Positions 1-7,718 of a stretch of 64,000 nucleotides of DNA are shown here, in pieces. Source of the DNA: JAJAZB01 sp965249815 (GTDB taxonomy: Bacteria; Bacteroidota; Bacteroidia; Cytophagales; Spirosomataceae); NCBI GenBank assembly GCA_965249815.1, contig CBDFMV010000003.1, forward strand, positions 1,178,001 through 1,242,000, in the 5' to 3' direction. A program made the translations under genes and the position numbers. Every line of letters begins with the position of its first letter. Position 1 is the stretch's first letter. The notes below the pieces were generated by a model, which was given only the letters and a program-made list of their open reading frames with translations, was not told the origin of the DNA and ran no database searches.

Positions 1-134
1 GCGATTCGGTACTCGTGCAAAACGCCGACGGCAAGCCGCAGAAAGTAGCCATCCGGAAAGGCATCGAAACGACCGATTACGTGGAAGTGCTTGGCGGGCT
101 GACGAAGGAGGATAAACTAATTTTGAATGAATGA
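1..134 (+). CDS. Efflux periplasmic adaptor (HlyD/MacA-like), C-terminal end
   Basis: Only the last 43 codons are in the window, reading in frame from base 3 to TGA at 132-134. The peptide (…VAIRKGIETTDYVEVLGGL…) has the pattern of the C-terminal membrane-proximal domain of membrane fusion proteins: a short beta hairpin followed by 'G-[IL]-x-x-x-D-x-V-E-V-L-x-G-L'. Such adaptors link an inner-membrane ABC or RND pump to an outer-membrane channel. The downstream MacB-like permease and ATPase on the same strand fit a MacA-type adaptor. The assignment is by family resemblance of a short tail, so the exact subfamily is uncertain. Confidence 0.6.
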   Translation, partial: DSVLVQNADGKPQKVAIRKGIETTDYVEVLGGLTKEDKLILNE

Positions 135-380
135 AGGAGAGAAGGAGTGAATAGAAAAACAGCAATGGTTTAGAAGCTGTTTGAGTTAACCTTCAGGTCG
201 TCATGCCGAACTTGTTTCGGCATCTTCCCCGCTCGAACCAAGCTGTTTTCGGTAAAAAAGTCGCTTTGCTACCCGGCGGGAAGATGCCGAAACAAGTTCG
301 GCATGACGAAATCTGCGCTTTTTGCTAACTCAAACAGCTTCTTATTCTTTCATTCGCTCATTCTTTCCTTCATTCATTGG
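125..380. repeat. Nested intergenic inverted repeat
   Basis: The gap between the adaptor and the ABC permease is almost wholly an inverted repeat. The inner arms (198-229 and 278-309) match perfectly over 32 bases and contain the core ATGCCGAACTTGTTTCGGC. Outside them, 173-189 pairs with about 326-341. Outermost, purine-rich 125-155 pairs imperfectly with pyrimidine-rich 345-380. It resembles a REP/MITE-like element or a large stem that could reduce read-through between the two genes. No coding capacity is apparent. Confidence 0.75.
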
Positions 381-387
381 AAAAGCC

Positions 388-1641
388 ATGTTCGCCACCA
401 ACTTCCAAATCGCCCGAACGCACCTGCTGGCCAAGAAAAAGCAGACGGTTATTGCCATCCTCGGCGTTACGTTCGGCATTGCCATGTACGTGCTGATGGC
501 CTCGGTGCTCACGGGCGTCAACAAACTGGTGGACAACCTGTCTTTTCAGGCCACCGCCCACATCCGGCTGTACCGCGAACCCGACGTCAACCGGAAATCC
601 CTGCTCGAAACCCGGTTTCGCGGCACGGACACGCTCGTAAAAGTGTACCACCAGCGTCCCAAGCCCGAACGGCTCTACCTCCGCAACGCCTCGCTAATTC
701 TGGCCGATTTGCGCAAAAACCCCGAAATCACCGGCGTGTCGGCGCAGGTGAGCACGCCCGTGTTTTACAACTACGGCGCGGTGCAGTTCAACGGTACGCT
801 GCTCGGCGTGGCTATTTTCGACGAAGACCGCTTGTTCGACCTCCGCAGTCAGGTGAAATCCGGGCGGCTGGAAAACCTCCTCGCCAACCCCAACAGCCTG
901 ATCATGGGCGCGGGACTGGCCAGAAAAATGAGCGTGCGCGAGAGCGACAATGTCACGCTCGTGACGCCGCGCGGCGTAGTGTTCGTGCTGAAAGTTGTCG
1001 GGATTTTCAAATCGGGCATCGGGGCCGTGGATAACGTGCGGAGTTATACGAACATTGGCACGGTGCAAAAACTTTTGCAGGTGGACAAAACCTTCATCAC
1101 CGACATCAGTCTGAAAATCAAGGACATTTACGCCTCGAAAATCGTTGCCGACCAGTTGGCCGCCCGCTACGGCGTGAAAGCCGAAGACTGGCAAACGGCC
1201 AACGCCACGCTCGTGACGTCGAACAAAATCCGCGACGGCATGGCGTACATCGTCACCGTGACGCTGCTCGTGGTGGCCGGCTTTGGGATTTACAACATCA
1301 TGTCGATGACCGTCAACGACAAACTCCGCGACATCGCCATTTTGAAAGCCACGGGTTTTTCGGGCCGCGACATCGTGCAGATTTTCCTCACGCAGGCCGT
1401 CATCATCGGGTTGCTGGGCGCGCTGGTGGGCGTGGCGCTGGGGTTCCTGCTTTCCTGGATGGTGTCAAGGGTGCCGTTCGACGGCGGCGATTTTTTCAGC
1501 CTCGACCATTTCCCGGTCAATTTCAACCCGGTGTTTTACGTCGTCGGCGTCGGGTTCGGCGTGGTCACGACGCTGCTGGCGGGGTACTTCCCGTCGCGGC
1601 GCGCGGCAAGGGTGGACCCGGTGGCGATTCTGAGGGGGTAA
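388..1641 (+). CDS. ABC transporter permease, MacB/FtsX family
   Basis: Predicted 417-residue inner-membrane permease. One TM helix lies near residues 20-45 (AILGVTFGIAMYVLMASVL), followed by a large periplasmic domain of about 240 residues, and three C-terminal TM helices near 285, 335 and 381. This is the MacB/FtsX/LolC topology. The last residues (SRRAARVDPVAILRG) are the usual FtsX-domain ending. The ATG at 388 is preferred over an in-frame ATG at 322, because the earlier one would place the inverted repeat inside the gene and add a non-conserved leader. It follows the adaptor and precedes the ATPase gene, so the three probably form a tripartite efflux or lipoprotein-type exporter. The substrate cannot be told. 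Confidence 0.85.
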   Translation: MFATNFQIARTHLLAKKKQTVIAILGVTFGIAMYVLMASVLTGVNKLVDNLSFQATAHIRLYREPDVNRKSLLETRFRGTDTLVKVYHQRPKPERLYLRNASLILADLRKNPEITGVSAQVSTPVFYNYGAVQFNGTLLGVAIFDEDRLFDLRSQVKSGRLENLLANPNSLIMGAGLARKMSVRESDNVTLVTPRGVVFVLKVVGIFKSGIGAVDNVRSYTNIGTVQKLLQVDKTFITDISLKIKDIYASKIVADQLAARYGVKAEDWQTANATLVTSNKIRDGMAYIVTVTLLVVAGFGIYNIMSMTVNDKLRDIAILKATGFSGRDIVQIFLTQAVIIGLLGALVGVALGFLLSWMVSRVPFDGGDFFSLDHFPVNFNPVFYVVGVGFGVVTTLLAGYFPSRRAARVDPVAILRG

Positions 1642-1657
1642 GGCCTTCCAGACGGAC

Positions 1658-1753
1658 TTTGGTATCCCGACGAAGGAGGGATCTCTCGGGATACCAAACG
1701 CTTTGAAGGTTAGCCCACTGCTTAGCGAGTAAACGGGATCGCTCCTTCGTCGG
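1658..1753. repeat. Intergenic overlapping inverted repeats
   Basis: Between permease and ATPase. A perfect 13-base pair of arms (1658-1670, TTTGGTATCCCGA; 1686-1698) overlaps a second imperfect pair (1667-1683 with 1737-1753, core CCGACGAAGGAG). The two alternative stems are mutually exclusive. The element separates two genes that ought to be co-expressed, so it could act as an mRNA stabiliser or partial attenuator. This is inference from position only. Confidence 0.65.
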
Positions 1754-1793
1754 AATGACAAAAATGCGGCACGACAACGCGTAAATCGATTGC

Positions 1794-2495
1794 ATGGAAC
1801 CCGTTCTGAAAGCCACCCACCTCAACAAGTTTTTCTACGAACCCGAAAAATTTCAGGTGCTCACCGACATCACGTTCGAGGCCCAACGTGGTGAATTTCT
1901 GACGATTGTGGGTAAGTCGGGCTGCGGAAAATCGACGCTGCTCTACATCCTCTCGACGATGGACACCGACTACGAGGGTTCGATGCAAATTAACGGCACC
2001 CCCCTCACCGGCCTCGACCAGACCGCCCTCGCCCGATTCCGCAACGAGCACATCGGGTTCGTGTTTCAGTTTCACTTTTTGCTGCCTGAATTTTCGGTGC
2101 TCGAAAACGTGATGTTGCCCGCCCTGAAGCTGGGCAAGTTTTCGCGGGACGACATCGAAAGCCGGGCGATGGAAAAACTCCGTTTGCTGGGCGTGGCCGA
2201 ACAGGCCCGCAAACCGGCCAGCAAACTCTCCGGCGGCCAGCAGCAGCGCGTGGCCATTGCCCGCGCGCTCATCAATGACCCGACCATCATCATGGGCGAC
2301 GAACCGACGGGCAACCTCGACACGGCCAACACCCGGAATGCTTTCGCCATTTTTCAGGAACTGGCCCACCACCAGCACCAGACCATCATCTGCGTCACGC
2401 ACGACCCCGAATTCGCCGAGAACTCCGACCGCACGATCACGATGTCCGACGGGCAGATTGTGGGCGACGGGGACCGCGTCGCTCAGAAAAAATAA
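1794..2495 (+). CDS. ABC transporter ATP-binding protein, MacB/LolD type
   Basis: 233-residue ATPase subunit for the permease just upstream. It has a Walker A (GKSGCGKST, residues 40-48), a Q-loop (FVFQFHFLLPEFSVLENV), a signature LSGGQQQR near 145-152, a Walker B IIMGDEPTGNLD near 164-175, and the H-loop His in VTHDPE near 203. The 'LLPEFSVLENV' segment and the short length are typical of the LolD/MacB subgroup, which drives mechanotransmission rather than import. The stop lies 13 bases inside the convergent OMP gene. Confidence 0.9.
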   Translation: MEPVLKATHLNKFFYEPEKFQVLTDITFEAQRGEFLTIVGKSGCGKSTLLYILSTMDTDYEGSMQINGTPLTGLDQTALARFRNEHIGFVFQFHFLLPEFSVLENVMLPALKLGKFSRDDIESRAMEKLRLLGVAEQARKPASKLSGGQQQRVAIARALINDPTIIMGDEPTGNLDTANTRNAFAIFQELAHHQHQTIICVTHDPEFAENSDRTITMSDGQIVGDGDRVAQKK

Positions 2496-3112
2496 GTCAG
2501 GTTCGCCGAAAAAGCCTGGTTGTAGTTGCGGGCGATGGTCACCGACTGAATCAGTGTGCCGTTTTGGTCGGTAAAATTGATTACGTCCGGCTTGGTTCTG
2601 GAAACGACATCCTGCGTAAGGCGAACGTCGGCGGTGAGGTGCCGCCCCAGCCGGTACCCCGCGCCTACCACCAGGCCCAGGCCCGTGAGTCGGCGCACCG
2701 TGACGGTGCGGAGCCGGGGCAAAAACCGCGTCACCTGTGCCCCACCTTCCAGAAAAAAGCCCGACTTTCCCGGCGAGAACCGCAGCAACAACGGCAGAAT
2801 GACGTAGCGATTCTGGTAGCGAAACCGACTGACGTTGCCCGCAGACGACAACCGGATTTCCCCCGTTCCGTCCTGGTTCGAGTACGCCAGTTCGCCTGCC
2901 AGCGTCCAGCGCGAGTCCGTCTTGTATTCGCCTGCCAGCCCGATTCGGTACCCCACACGTAGGGGCAGAGCGGGGGCAATATCCCGGCCAACGATTCTCG
3001 AAAAATTCACCCCGCCCGTCACGCCCCAGGCGAAGGGCCTGGTTTGGGCTTGCGCGGTAGTGGTCGCGCCGCAGCTTAGTAAGGCTGCGAACAAAATGAG
3101 GCGGTTTTTCAC
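2483..3112 (-). CDS. Outer-membrane beta-barrel protein (OmpW/PorT-like fold)
   Basis: 209 residues with a signal peptide (LILFAALLSCGATTTAQAQ) and alternating hydrophobic strands throughout, ending in a terminal aromatic (…SANLTYFF) as expected for BAM-dependent barrel insertion. The repeated short strands and 'GGVNFSRI' near the N-terminus resemble the Bacteroidota 'porin family / outer membrane beta-barrel' group. Function is unknown. It is convergent with the ABC ATPase (13-base overlap) and divergent from the glycosidase. Confidence 0.8.
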   Translation of the reverse strand: MKNRLILFAALLSCGATTTAQAQTRPFAWGVTGGVNFSRIVGRDIAPALPLRVGYRIGLAGEYKTDSRWTLAGELAYSNQDGTGEIRLSSAGNVSRFRYQNRYVILPLLLRFSPGKSGFFLEGGAQVTRFLPRLRTVTVRRLTGLGLVVGAGYRLGRHLTADVRLTQDVVSRTKPDVINFTDQNGTLIQSVTIARNYNQAFSANLTYFF

Positions 3113-3313
3113 GGCGTTTGTTGGGTTTTGATGCTGAAAACGGGCTTACTTCGCGGCGGCGCACCGGAGAAATCCACCGCTGTCGCGAAGGGATAAATTC
3201 CCGGCAGCGGTTCCTTTTCGGAACCAAACGCCTCTTTTCTTTAGATTTTGTTAAAATAGTAAAAAACAATCTGAAAATTCTTCAACCACACGTTTTAAAA
3301 CCAATCGAAAACC

Positions 3314-4486
3314 ATGAAATTTCGGCAGCGATTTTCGCTAACCATATCCACCTTCCTGATGCTTTATTCTTCCGTCTTCGCCCAGCAATGGCCCGCCGCC
3401 AAGGCCAATGCATGGTACGCCAGACAACCCTGGCTCGTTGGCGCGAATTTTCTGCCTTCCAACGCGATCAACGAGTTGGAAATGTGGCAGCCCGACACCT
3501 GGTCGCCGTTCCTGATTGACAAGGAACTCGGCTGGGCCGAAAGCCTCGGCATGAACACCATGCGCGTGTTTCTGCACGACTTAGCGTACCGCGACGACCC
3601 GAAAGGGTTCAAACAACGCCTCGACCAGTTTCTGGGCCTGTGCGCCAAGCACAAAATCCGACCCATGCTGGTGCTGTTCGACTCGTGCTGGGACCCCAAC
3701 CCGCACACCGGCAAGCAGAAGGACCCCGTGCCGGGCGTGCACAACTCCGGTTGGGTGCAAAGCCCCGGTGCCGAACTGCTCGGCGATAAATCGAAGTGGG
3801 ACACCGTGCTGAAACCCTACGTGCTCGACGTGGTCGGTTCGTTCCGCAACGACGCCCGCATCCTGGCCTGGGACGTGGTCAATGAACCCGACAACGACAA
3901 CGGCAACTCGTATGGCAAAAACAACCTCAAGCAGGAGTTGTCCAACAAAAGCGAGATGGGCGTGGAACTCGTCAAGGCCGGTTTTGGCTGGGTGCGCGAA
4001 GCCAAACCCACCCAACCCGTGACCGCCGCCCCCTGGCTCGGCGATTGGAGCAGCCTGGAGGCGATGAGCGACATGAACCGGTTTTTGTTCACCCATTCCG
4101 ACATCATCACGTTTCACAACTACGACGCTCCCGCCGAGTTCGAGAAGCGCGTCGGATTCCTGAAAAAACTGGGTCGCCCGGCCATCTGCACCGAGTACAT
4201 GGCCCGCGTGACGGGCAGCACGTTCCAGAACATCCTGCCGATTGCCAAACGCGAAAAAGTCGGTGCGATGAATTGGGGCTTCGTGTCGGGCAAATCGCAG
4301 ACGATCTACCCCTGGGATTCGTGGCAGAAACCTTACGCCGCCGAGCCGCCGGTGTGGTTCCACGACATTTTCCGGCCCAGCGGCGCGGCGTACCTGCCCG
4401 AAGAAACGGCCTTCATCAAGTCGCTGACCCGCAAGTCGGCCAAAGTTCTTCCGGTCCGGCGCAAGGCCGTCATGGCGGGGGAGTAA
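3314..4486 (+). CDS. Secreted glycoside hydrolase, clan GH-A (GH5-like)
   Basis: 390 residues with a signal peptide (FSLTISTFLMLYSSVFAQ). A TIM-barrel glycosidase is indicated by the acid/base motif WDVVNEPDN (Glu about residue 191) and the putative nucleophile in ICTEYMAR (Glu about 294), plus NTMRVFLHD on an early strand. The spacing of about 100 residues between the two Glu residues fits the retaining GH5/GH-A clan. Related Bacteroidota proteins are usually annotated as cellulase-family or endo-xylanase, but substrate cannot be assigned here. Its start is supported by an A-rich stretch directly before the ATG. A hairpin at 4513-4538 follows. Confidence 0.75.
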   Translation: MKFRQRFSLTISTFLMLYSSVFAQQWPAAKANAWYARQPWLVGANFLPSNAINELEMWQPDTWSPFLIDKELGWAESLGMNTMRVFLHDLAYRDDPKGFKQRLDQFLGLCAKHKIRPMLVLFDSCWDPNPHTGKQKDPVPGVHNSGWVQSPGAELLGDKSKWDTVLKPYVLDVVGSFRNDARILAWDVVNEPDNDNGNSYGKNNLKQELSNKSEMGVELVKAGFGWVREAKPTQPVTAAPWLGDWSSLEAMSDMNRFLFTHSDIITFHNYDAPAEFEKRVGFLKKLGRPAICTEYMARVTGSTFQNILPIAKREKVGAMNWGFVSGKSQTIYPWDSWQKPYAAEPPVWFHDIFRPSGAAYLPEETAFIKSLTRKSAKVLPVRRKAVMAGE

Positions 4487-4512
4487 GTTTCCGTGATCCG
4501 TTTTTTTGCGAA

Positions 4513-4538
4513 AGCCGTCCCGAATCTTCGGGACGGCT
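4513..4538. terminator. Bidirectional hairpin terminator
   Basis: Perfect stem AGCCGTCCCGA / TCGGGACGGCT with a 4-base loop between two convergent genes. T-rich DNA follows it on the plus strand, and an A-run before it supplies Ts on the minus strand. Positioned to end both transcripts. Confidence 0.8.
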
Positions 4539-4540
4539 CT

Positions 4541-5566
4541 TCATTTTTTGCCGAATCGCGCAATCGCGCCTTTTCCGCCCACGGCCCAGCCCGCATTTCC
4601 CGCGAAACTGACGGCGTGGAACGCCGACTCGTCGAGGCGTTGCCAGGTTTTCCCGGAATCTTCCGAAACGCTGGTGCCCGACGGCCCAACGACCACGAGC
4701 CGCCTGCCGACCACGGCCGCGCCTTCCTTGAGTCCACCGGGGCGCATCGCGCCCGTGAGTTGCCAGGTTTTGCCGCCGTCGGCTGTGCGGAGCGCGTTGA
4801 AACTCGAATCGCGCTCGGCCTGGTAGTCGCCGCCCACGGCCACGCCGCCCGTTGACGACCAGAACCGCAGGCCGAAAATGCCCGAACTCGCTCCGGCGTG
4901 GACGCGCCCGGCGGGCATCGGCGTTTCGGCCACCTGCCAGCTTCGGCCCCGGTCGCTGGTGTACAACACGCGGGCGTGCGCACTGCCGCCCGTGCCAATC
5001 CAGGCCAGTTTTGAGTTTGGCAACACCACGAGCGAGGTGCCACTGGCGGCAAAAGCCGCCTCGCCGGGCAGCACGGGCGGGAAGTTCGCGCGAGGCACTT
5101 CCTGCCAGGTTTTCCCGCCGTCGTCGGTGGTCAGCACGTAGAATTTCCCGTCCACCGGGTCGCCGAAGCAAATGCCGTGGGTGGCGTCCCAAAAGTCGAG
5201 GCCGTCGAGGAAAACGCCTTTTTGCGTGGTTTGAAAAACCAGTTGCCAGGTCTGCCCGCCGTCGGTGGTGCGGTAGATGCGCGCTGCCCCTTTTTCGGCT
5301 TCGCCCGCGCTCATCGCCACGGCGACGCTGGCGCTGACGGCGTGTACGTCGCGGAAATCGAGCGTTTCCGTTCCGGCGATTCGCTTCGGTTCCCAGGTTT
5401 GGCCGCCGTCGGTCGTGCGCAGAAGCGTGCCCTTCGAGCCGCCCACCCAGCAGGTCGTTTCATTGACCGCGCATACGGCGCGAAAGCTGGCATCGGTGCC
5501 AGAGTTTTGGCGAAGCCACTGGGCTGACGCGGGGAACGCCAACAGAAAAAGCAGCAGGTGTTTCAT
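4541..5566 (-). CDS. BNR/Asp-box beta-propeller protein, secreted
   Basis: 341 residues, N-terminal signal peptide (LLLFLLAFPASAQ). At least five Asp-box-like repeats occur: 'RTTDGGQTW', 'RTTDGGQTW', 'TTDDGGKTW', 'TSDRGRSW', 'RTADGGKTW' and 'SEDSGKTW'. These mark the blade edges of a sialidase/YCF48-like propeller. Members are often annotated as 'oxidoreductase' or Ycf48-like, but no catalytic residues are evident, so the call is structural only. Its start overlaps the upstream membrane gene by 4 bases (ATGA), so the two are probably translationally coupled. Confidence 0.8.
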   Translation of the reverse strand: MKHLLLFLLAFPASAQWLRQNSGTDASFRAVCAVNETTCWVGGSKGTLLRTTDGGQTWEPKRIAGTETLDFRDVHAVSASVAVAMSAGEAEKGAARIYRTTDGGQTWQLVFQTTQKGVFLDGLDFWDATHGICFGDPVDGKFYVLTTDDGGKTWQEVPRANFPPVLPGEAAFAASGTSLVVLPNSKLAWIGTGGSAHARVLYTSDRGRSWQVAETPMPAGRVHAGASSGIFGLRFWSSTGGVAVGGDYQAERDSSFNALRTADGGKTWQLTGAMRPGGLKEGAAVVGRRLVVVGPSGTSVSEDSGKTWQRLDESAFHAVSFAGNAGWAVGGKGAIARFGKK

Positions 5567-6270
5567 GCCGCAAACATCGGCTCCGGCACGCGCTCGCGCA
5601 ACACCCCCTCGACAATCAGGTACTGCGCCGCCGCGTAGGTGGGCATCACGAGCCAGGAAAGCCAGCTTGTTCCCTGCCCATCGAATTTCTCTACGGCAAT
5701 GAAACTATCGGAGATTATGAACAGAAAAGCACCGACCGCCACCGGCCAGAAACTGTCGGCAGGCACCCGCCCGTACCGACTGCATGCCATCAGGGCCATC
5801 GTCGTGATGACGAGCAGATACGCTGCAACGGGCAAGGCCATCCCGCCGAGGTTGGGCTGAATGACAAGGAAGATGCGCAGGACGTAAAATAGCGTCAGCA
5901 CCATTCCCATCCTGACGCCCACGTTGGGAATTTTCCAGGGAAAGAGAAACGGCGTTTTCCAGAAAACCACCGCGTACAAAACCTGCATCACCAGAAACGA
6001 TCCCAGCCCAACCAGAAACCCGTCGTCGCGCAGCAGCAGCACGTCGCCGAGCCAGGCAAAGGCAAGCGCGGTTTGGAAAACGGCGTCGCGGCGGGTGCGG
6101 TGCCCGCGCGTTTCCCGGAAAAAATAAAGCGACAACGCCGTCAGCAGCGCGGGCTTGGCGAAAAGCCGCAGTCCGGGTTGTTCGGGCAGCAACGTTTCCG
6201 CGTAGAATTCGAGGAGGCAGAGGGCGGTGTAGGCGAGAAGGAAACGAAATCGGGGCGAACGGGCATCCAT
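5563..6270 (-). CDS. YhhN/TMEM86-family membrane protein (lysoplasmalogenase-like)
   Basis: 235 residues with about eight hydrophobic helices and the family landmarks 'AFAWLGDVLLL' (conserved Gly-Asp in a helix) and 'GAFLFIISDSFIAVEKF' (conserved Ser-Asp). In animals TMEM86 members hydrolyse lysoplasmalogens; the bacterial role is uncertain. It is the first gene of a two-gene minus-strand unit with the BNR protein, and its promoter region is shared with the divergent fic gene. Confidence 0.8.
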   Translation of the reverse strand: MDARSPRFRFLLAYTALCLLEFYAETLLPEQPGLRLFAKPALLTALSLYFFRETRGHRTRRDAVFQTALAFAWLGDVLLLRDDGFLVGLGSFLVMQVLYAVVFWKTPFLFPWKIPNVGVRMGMVLTLFYVLRIFLVIQPNLGGMALPVAAYLLVITTMALMACSRYGRVPADSFWPVAVGAFLFIISDSFIAVEKFDGQGTSWLSWLVMPTYAAAQYLIVEGVLRERVPEPMFAA

Positions 6271-6286
6271 GTGCGAATTTGTAACT

Positions 6287-6315
6287 ATTCCCTAATTTAG
6301 CAAAAATTAGGGAAT
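6287..6315. promoter_or_regulatory. Inverted repeat upstream of fic (putative operator)
   Basis: Perfect 12-base arms ATTCCCTAATTT and AAATTAGGGAAT separated by 5 bases, ending 3 bases before the fic start codon. The same core, CCTAATTT-5 nt-AAATTAGG, recurs immediately after the fic stop codon. Position suggests a repressor site or a translational hairpin covering the start. The downstream Fic protein carries a C-terminal helix-turn-helix-like region that could bind it. Confidence 0.65.
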
Positions 6316-6318
6316 CTT

Positions 6319-7674
6319 ATGAACCTGGAACCAGCCCCGTACCTAAAGCCCTCAAGCATTCCTGAAGGGTTTCACGAAGTTGCAACCAAGTATTACTTCA
6401 GTTCGTACAACCTGGAAGAGGGCCATGACACAAGTGATGAGGAATTGGCCTTATTCAGGAAAATTAACGAGAACTATCTGTATTGGGACAAGGTAAAGTA
6501 CCAAAAGCTGACGAGTATGGTTTCCTCAAATGAACAGCTTTGGTACATAGTTAAATTTTGGCGACGCGCCAATTACCGCCCGCTCTTTTTTGGCAAAACC
6601 CGATTCAGTTATTTAATCAGTCCAACTATCGAGCGCCGGTTGCACCAGTTTGATTTGGAATTAGGCGGATCGCTGGGCAGCCCCAGCCCCCTGCGCGACG
6701 AAGACCGGCACCGTTACCTGATCAGTTCGCTCATGGAAGAAGCCATCACGTCGAGTCAAATCGAAGGGGCCGTCACGACGCGGAAACAGGCGAAAGCGTT
6801 CCTGGCGAAAGGACGTTCGCCGCGTAACAAGTCGGAACGGATGATTTTAAACAATTACCACACCGTCACCTACATTCGCGAACTGAAAACGCAGGAACTG
6901 ACGGTAGAACGTTTACTGGACATTCACCGGATGGTCACTGAAGGTACGATGGATGATCCGGCTATGGCGGGGGCGTTCCGACGGGATGACGAAATTAACG
7001 TGGTCGATGCCCTGGAGGGCGACGTCGTTTACCAACCGCCTACCCATTCTGAATTACCCACGTACGTGGACGCACTCTGCCGGTTTTTCAATCGTGACAA
7101 CGACGATCAATTTATTCATCCCGTCGTCAAGGCCTGCATTCTTCATTTTTTAGTGGGCTGGTTACACCCGTTCGTCGATGGCAACGGGCGCACGGCGCGG
7201 GCCTTGTTCTACTGGTTTCTACTCCGGCGCGGGTACTGGTTGGTGGAATACCTTTCGATTTCAAACATCATTCTCAAATCCCGAAACCAGTACGCCAAAG
7301 CCTTTTTGTACACCGAACACGATGAGAATGACCTGACGTATTTCATCCAGTACCAGACAAAGGTCATGCAGCAGGCGCTCGAAAGCCTGAAAGCGTACCT
7401 TGACCGGAAAGCGGCGGAAAAGCAGCGGGCCGGGCGGGTATTTCGGCAATCGGGTTTAAATGCCCGCCAGGTACAAATCCTGACATGGATGACCGAGGAT
7501 CCTAACGGTTACCTCACTGTTCGGGAAATGGAAATCCGGCTGGGCGTTTCCAACCAAACCGCACGAACGGATTTGGAAAAGCTGGCCGCAGGCGGCTACC
7601 TGACCAAAGTTGCCGTTAACGCCAAAGAACAGCAATTTGTGCGTGGCCTTAAATTTGAAACCCTGGTTTCCTAA
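6319..7674 (+). CDS. Fic-domain AMPylase, class II, with C-terminal winged helix
   Basis: 451 residues. The catalytic Fic motif HPFVDGNGRTAR begins near residue 283. The class II inhibitory motif [ST]xxxE[GN] is present as SSQIEG near 145-150, so self-inhibition by an N-terminal helix is expected. Residues about 385-445 (TWMTEDPNGYLTVREMEIR…SNQTARTDLEKLAAGGYL) read as a DeoR/MarR-like winged helix, implying DNA binding and possible autoregulation. Fic enzymes transfer AMP from ATP to target protein hydroxyls; the target here is unknown. One counted row (6361-6420) is 45% GC, lower than typical neighbouring rows, which suggests transfer. Confidence 0.9.
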   Translation: MNLEPAPYLKPSSIPEGFHEVATKYYFSSYNLEEGHDTSDEELALFRKINENYLYWDKVKYQKLTSMVSSNEQLWYIVKFWRRANYRPLFFGKTRFSYLISPTIERRLHQFDLELGGSLGSPSPLRDEDRHRYLISSLMEEAITSSQIEGAVTTRKQAKAFLAKGRSPRNKSERMILNNYHTVTYIRELKTQELTVERLLDIHRMVTEGTMDDPAMAGAFRRDDEINVVDALEGDVVYQPPTHSELPTYVDALCRFFNRDNDDQFIHPVVKACILHFLVGWLHPFVDGNGRTARALFYWFLLRRGYWLVEYLSISNIILKSRNQYAKAFLYTEHDENDLTYFIQYQTKVMQQALESLKAYLDRKAAEKQRAGRVFRQSGLNARQVQILTWMTEDPNGYLTVREMEIRLGVSNQTARTDLEKLAAGGYLTKVAVNAKEQQFVRGLKFETLVS

Positions 7675-7705
7675 GATTTCCTAATTTCTCACAAATTAGG
7701 AAATC
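7675..7705. promoter_or_regulatory. Inverted repeat directly after fic stop
   Basis: Perfect 13-base arms GATTTCCTAATTT and AAATTAGGAAATC around a 5-base loop, beginning at the base after the fic stop codon. Same core and loop length as the repeat before the gene. There is no T-run, so a simple intrinsic terminator is less likely than a second protein-binding site or an element boundary. Confidence 0.6.
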
Positions 7706-7718
7706 CTGGGAAATTCCC

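Noticed and set aside
1722..3269. 515-codon minus-strand ORF across the ABC ATPase and OMP genes
   Set aside because: Antisense shadow of the ATPase with Walker motifs on the other strand; no domain and no sensible composition.
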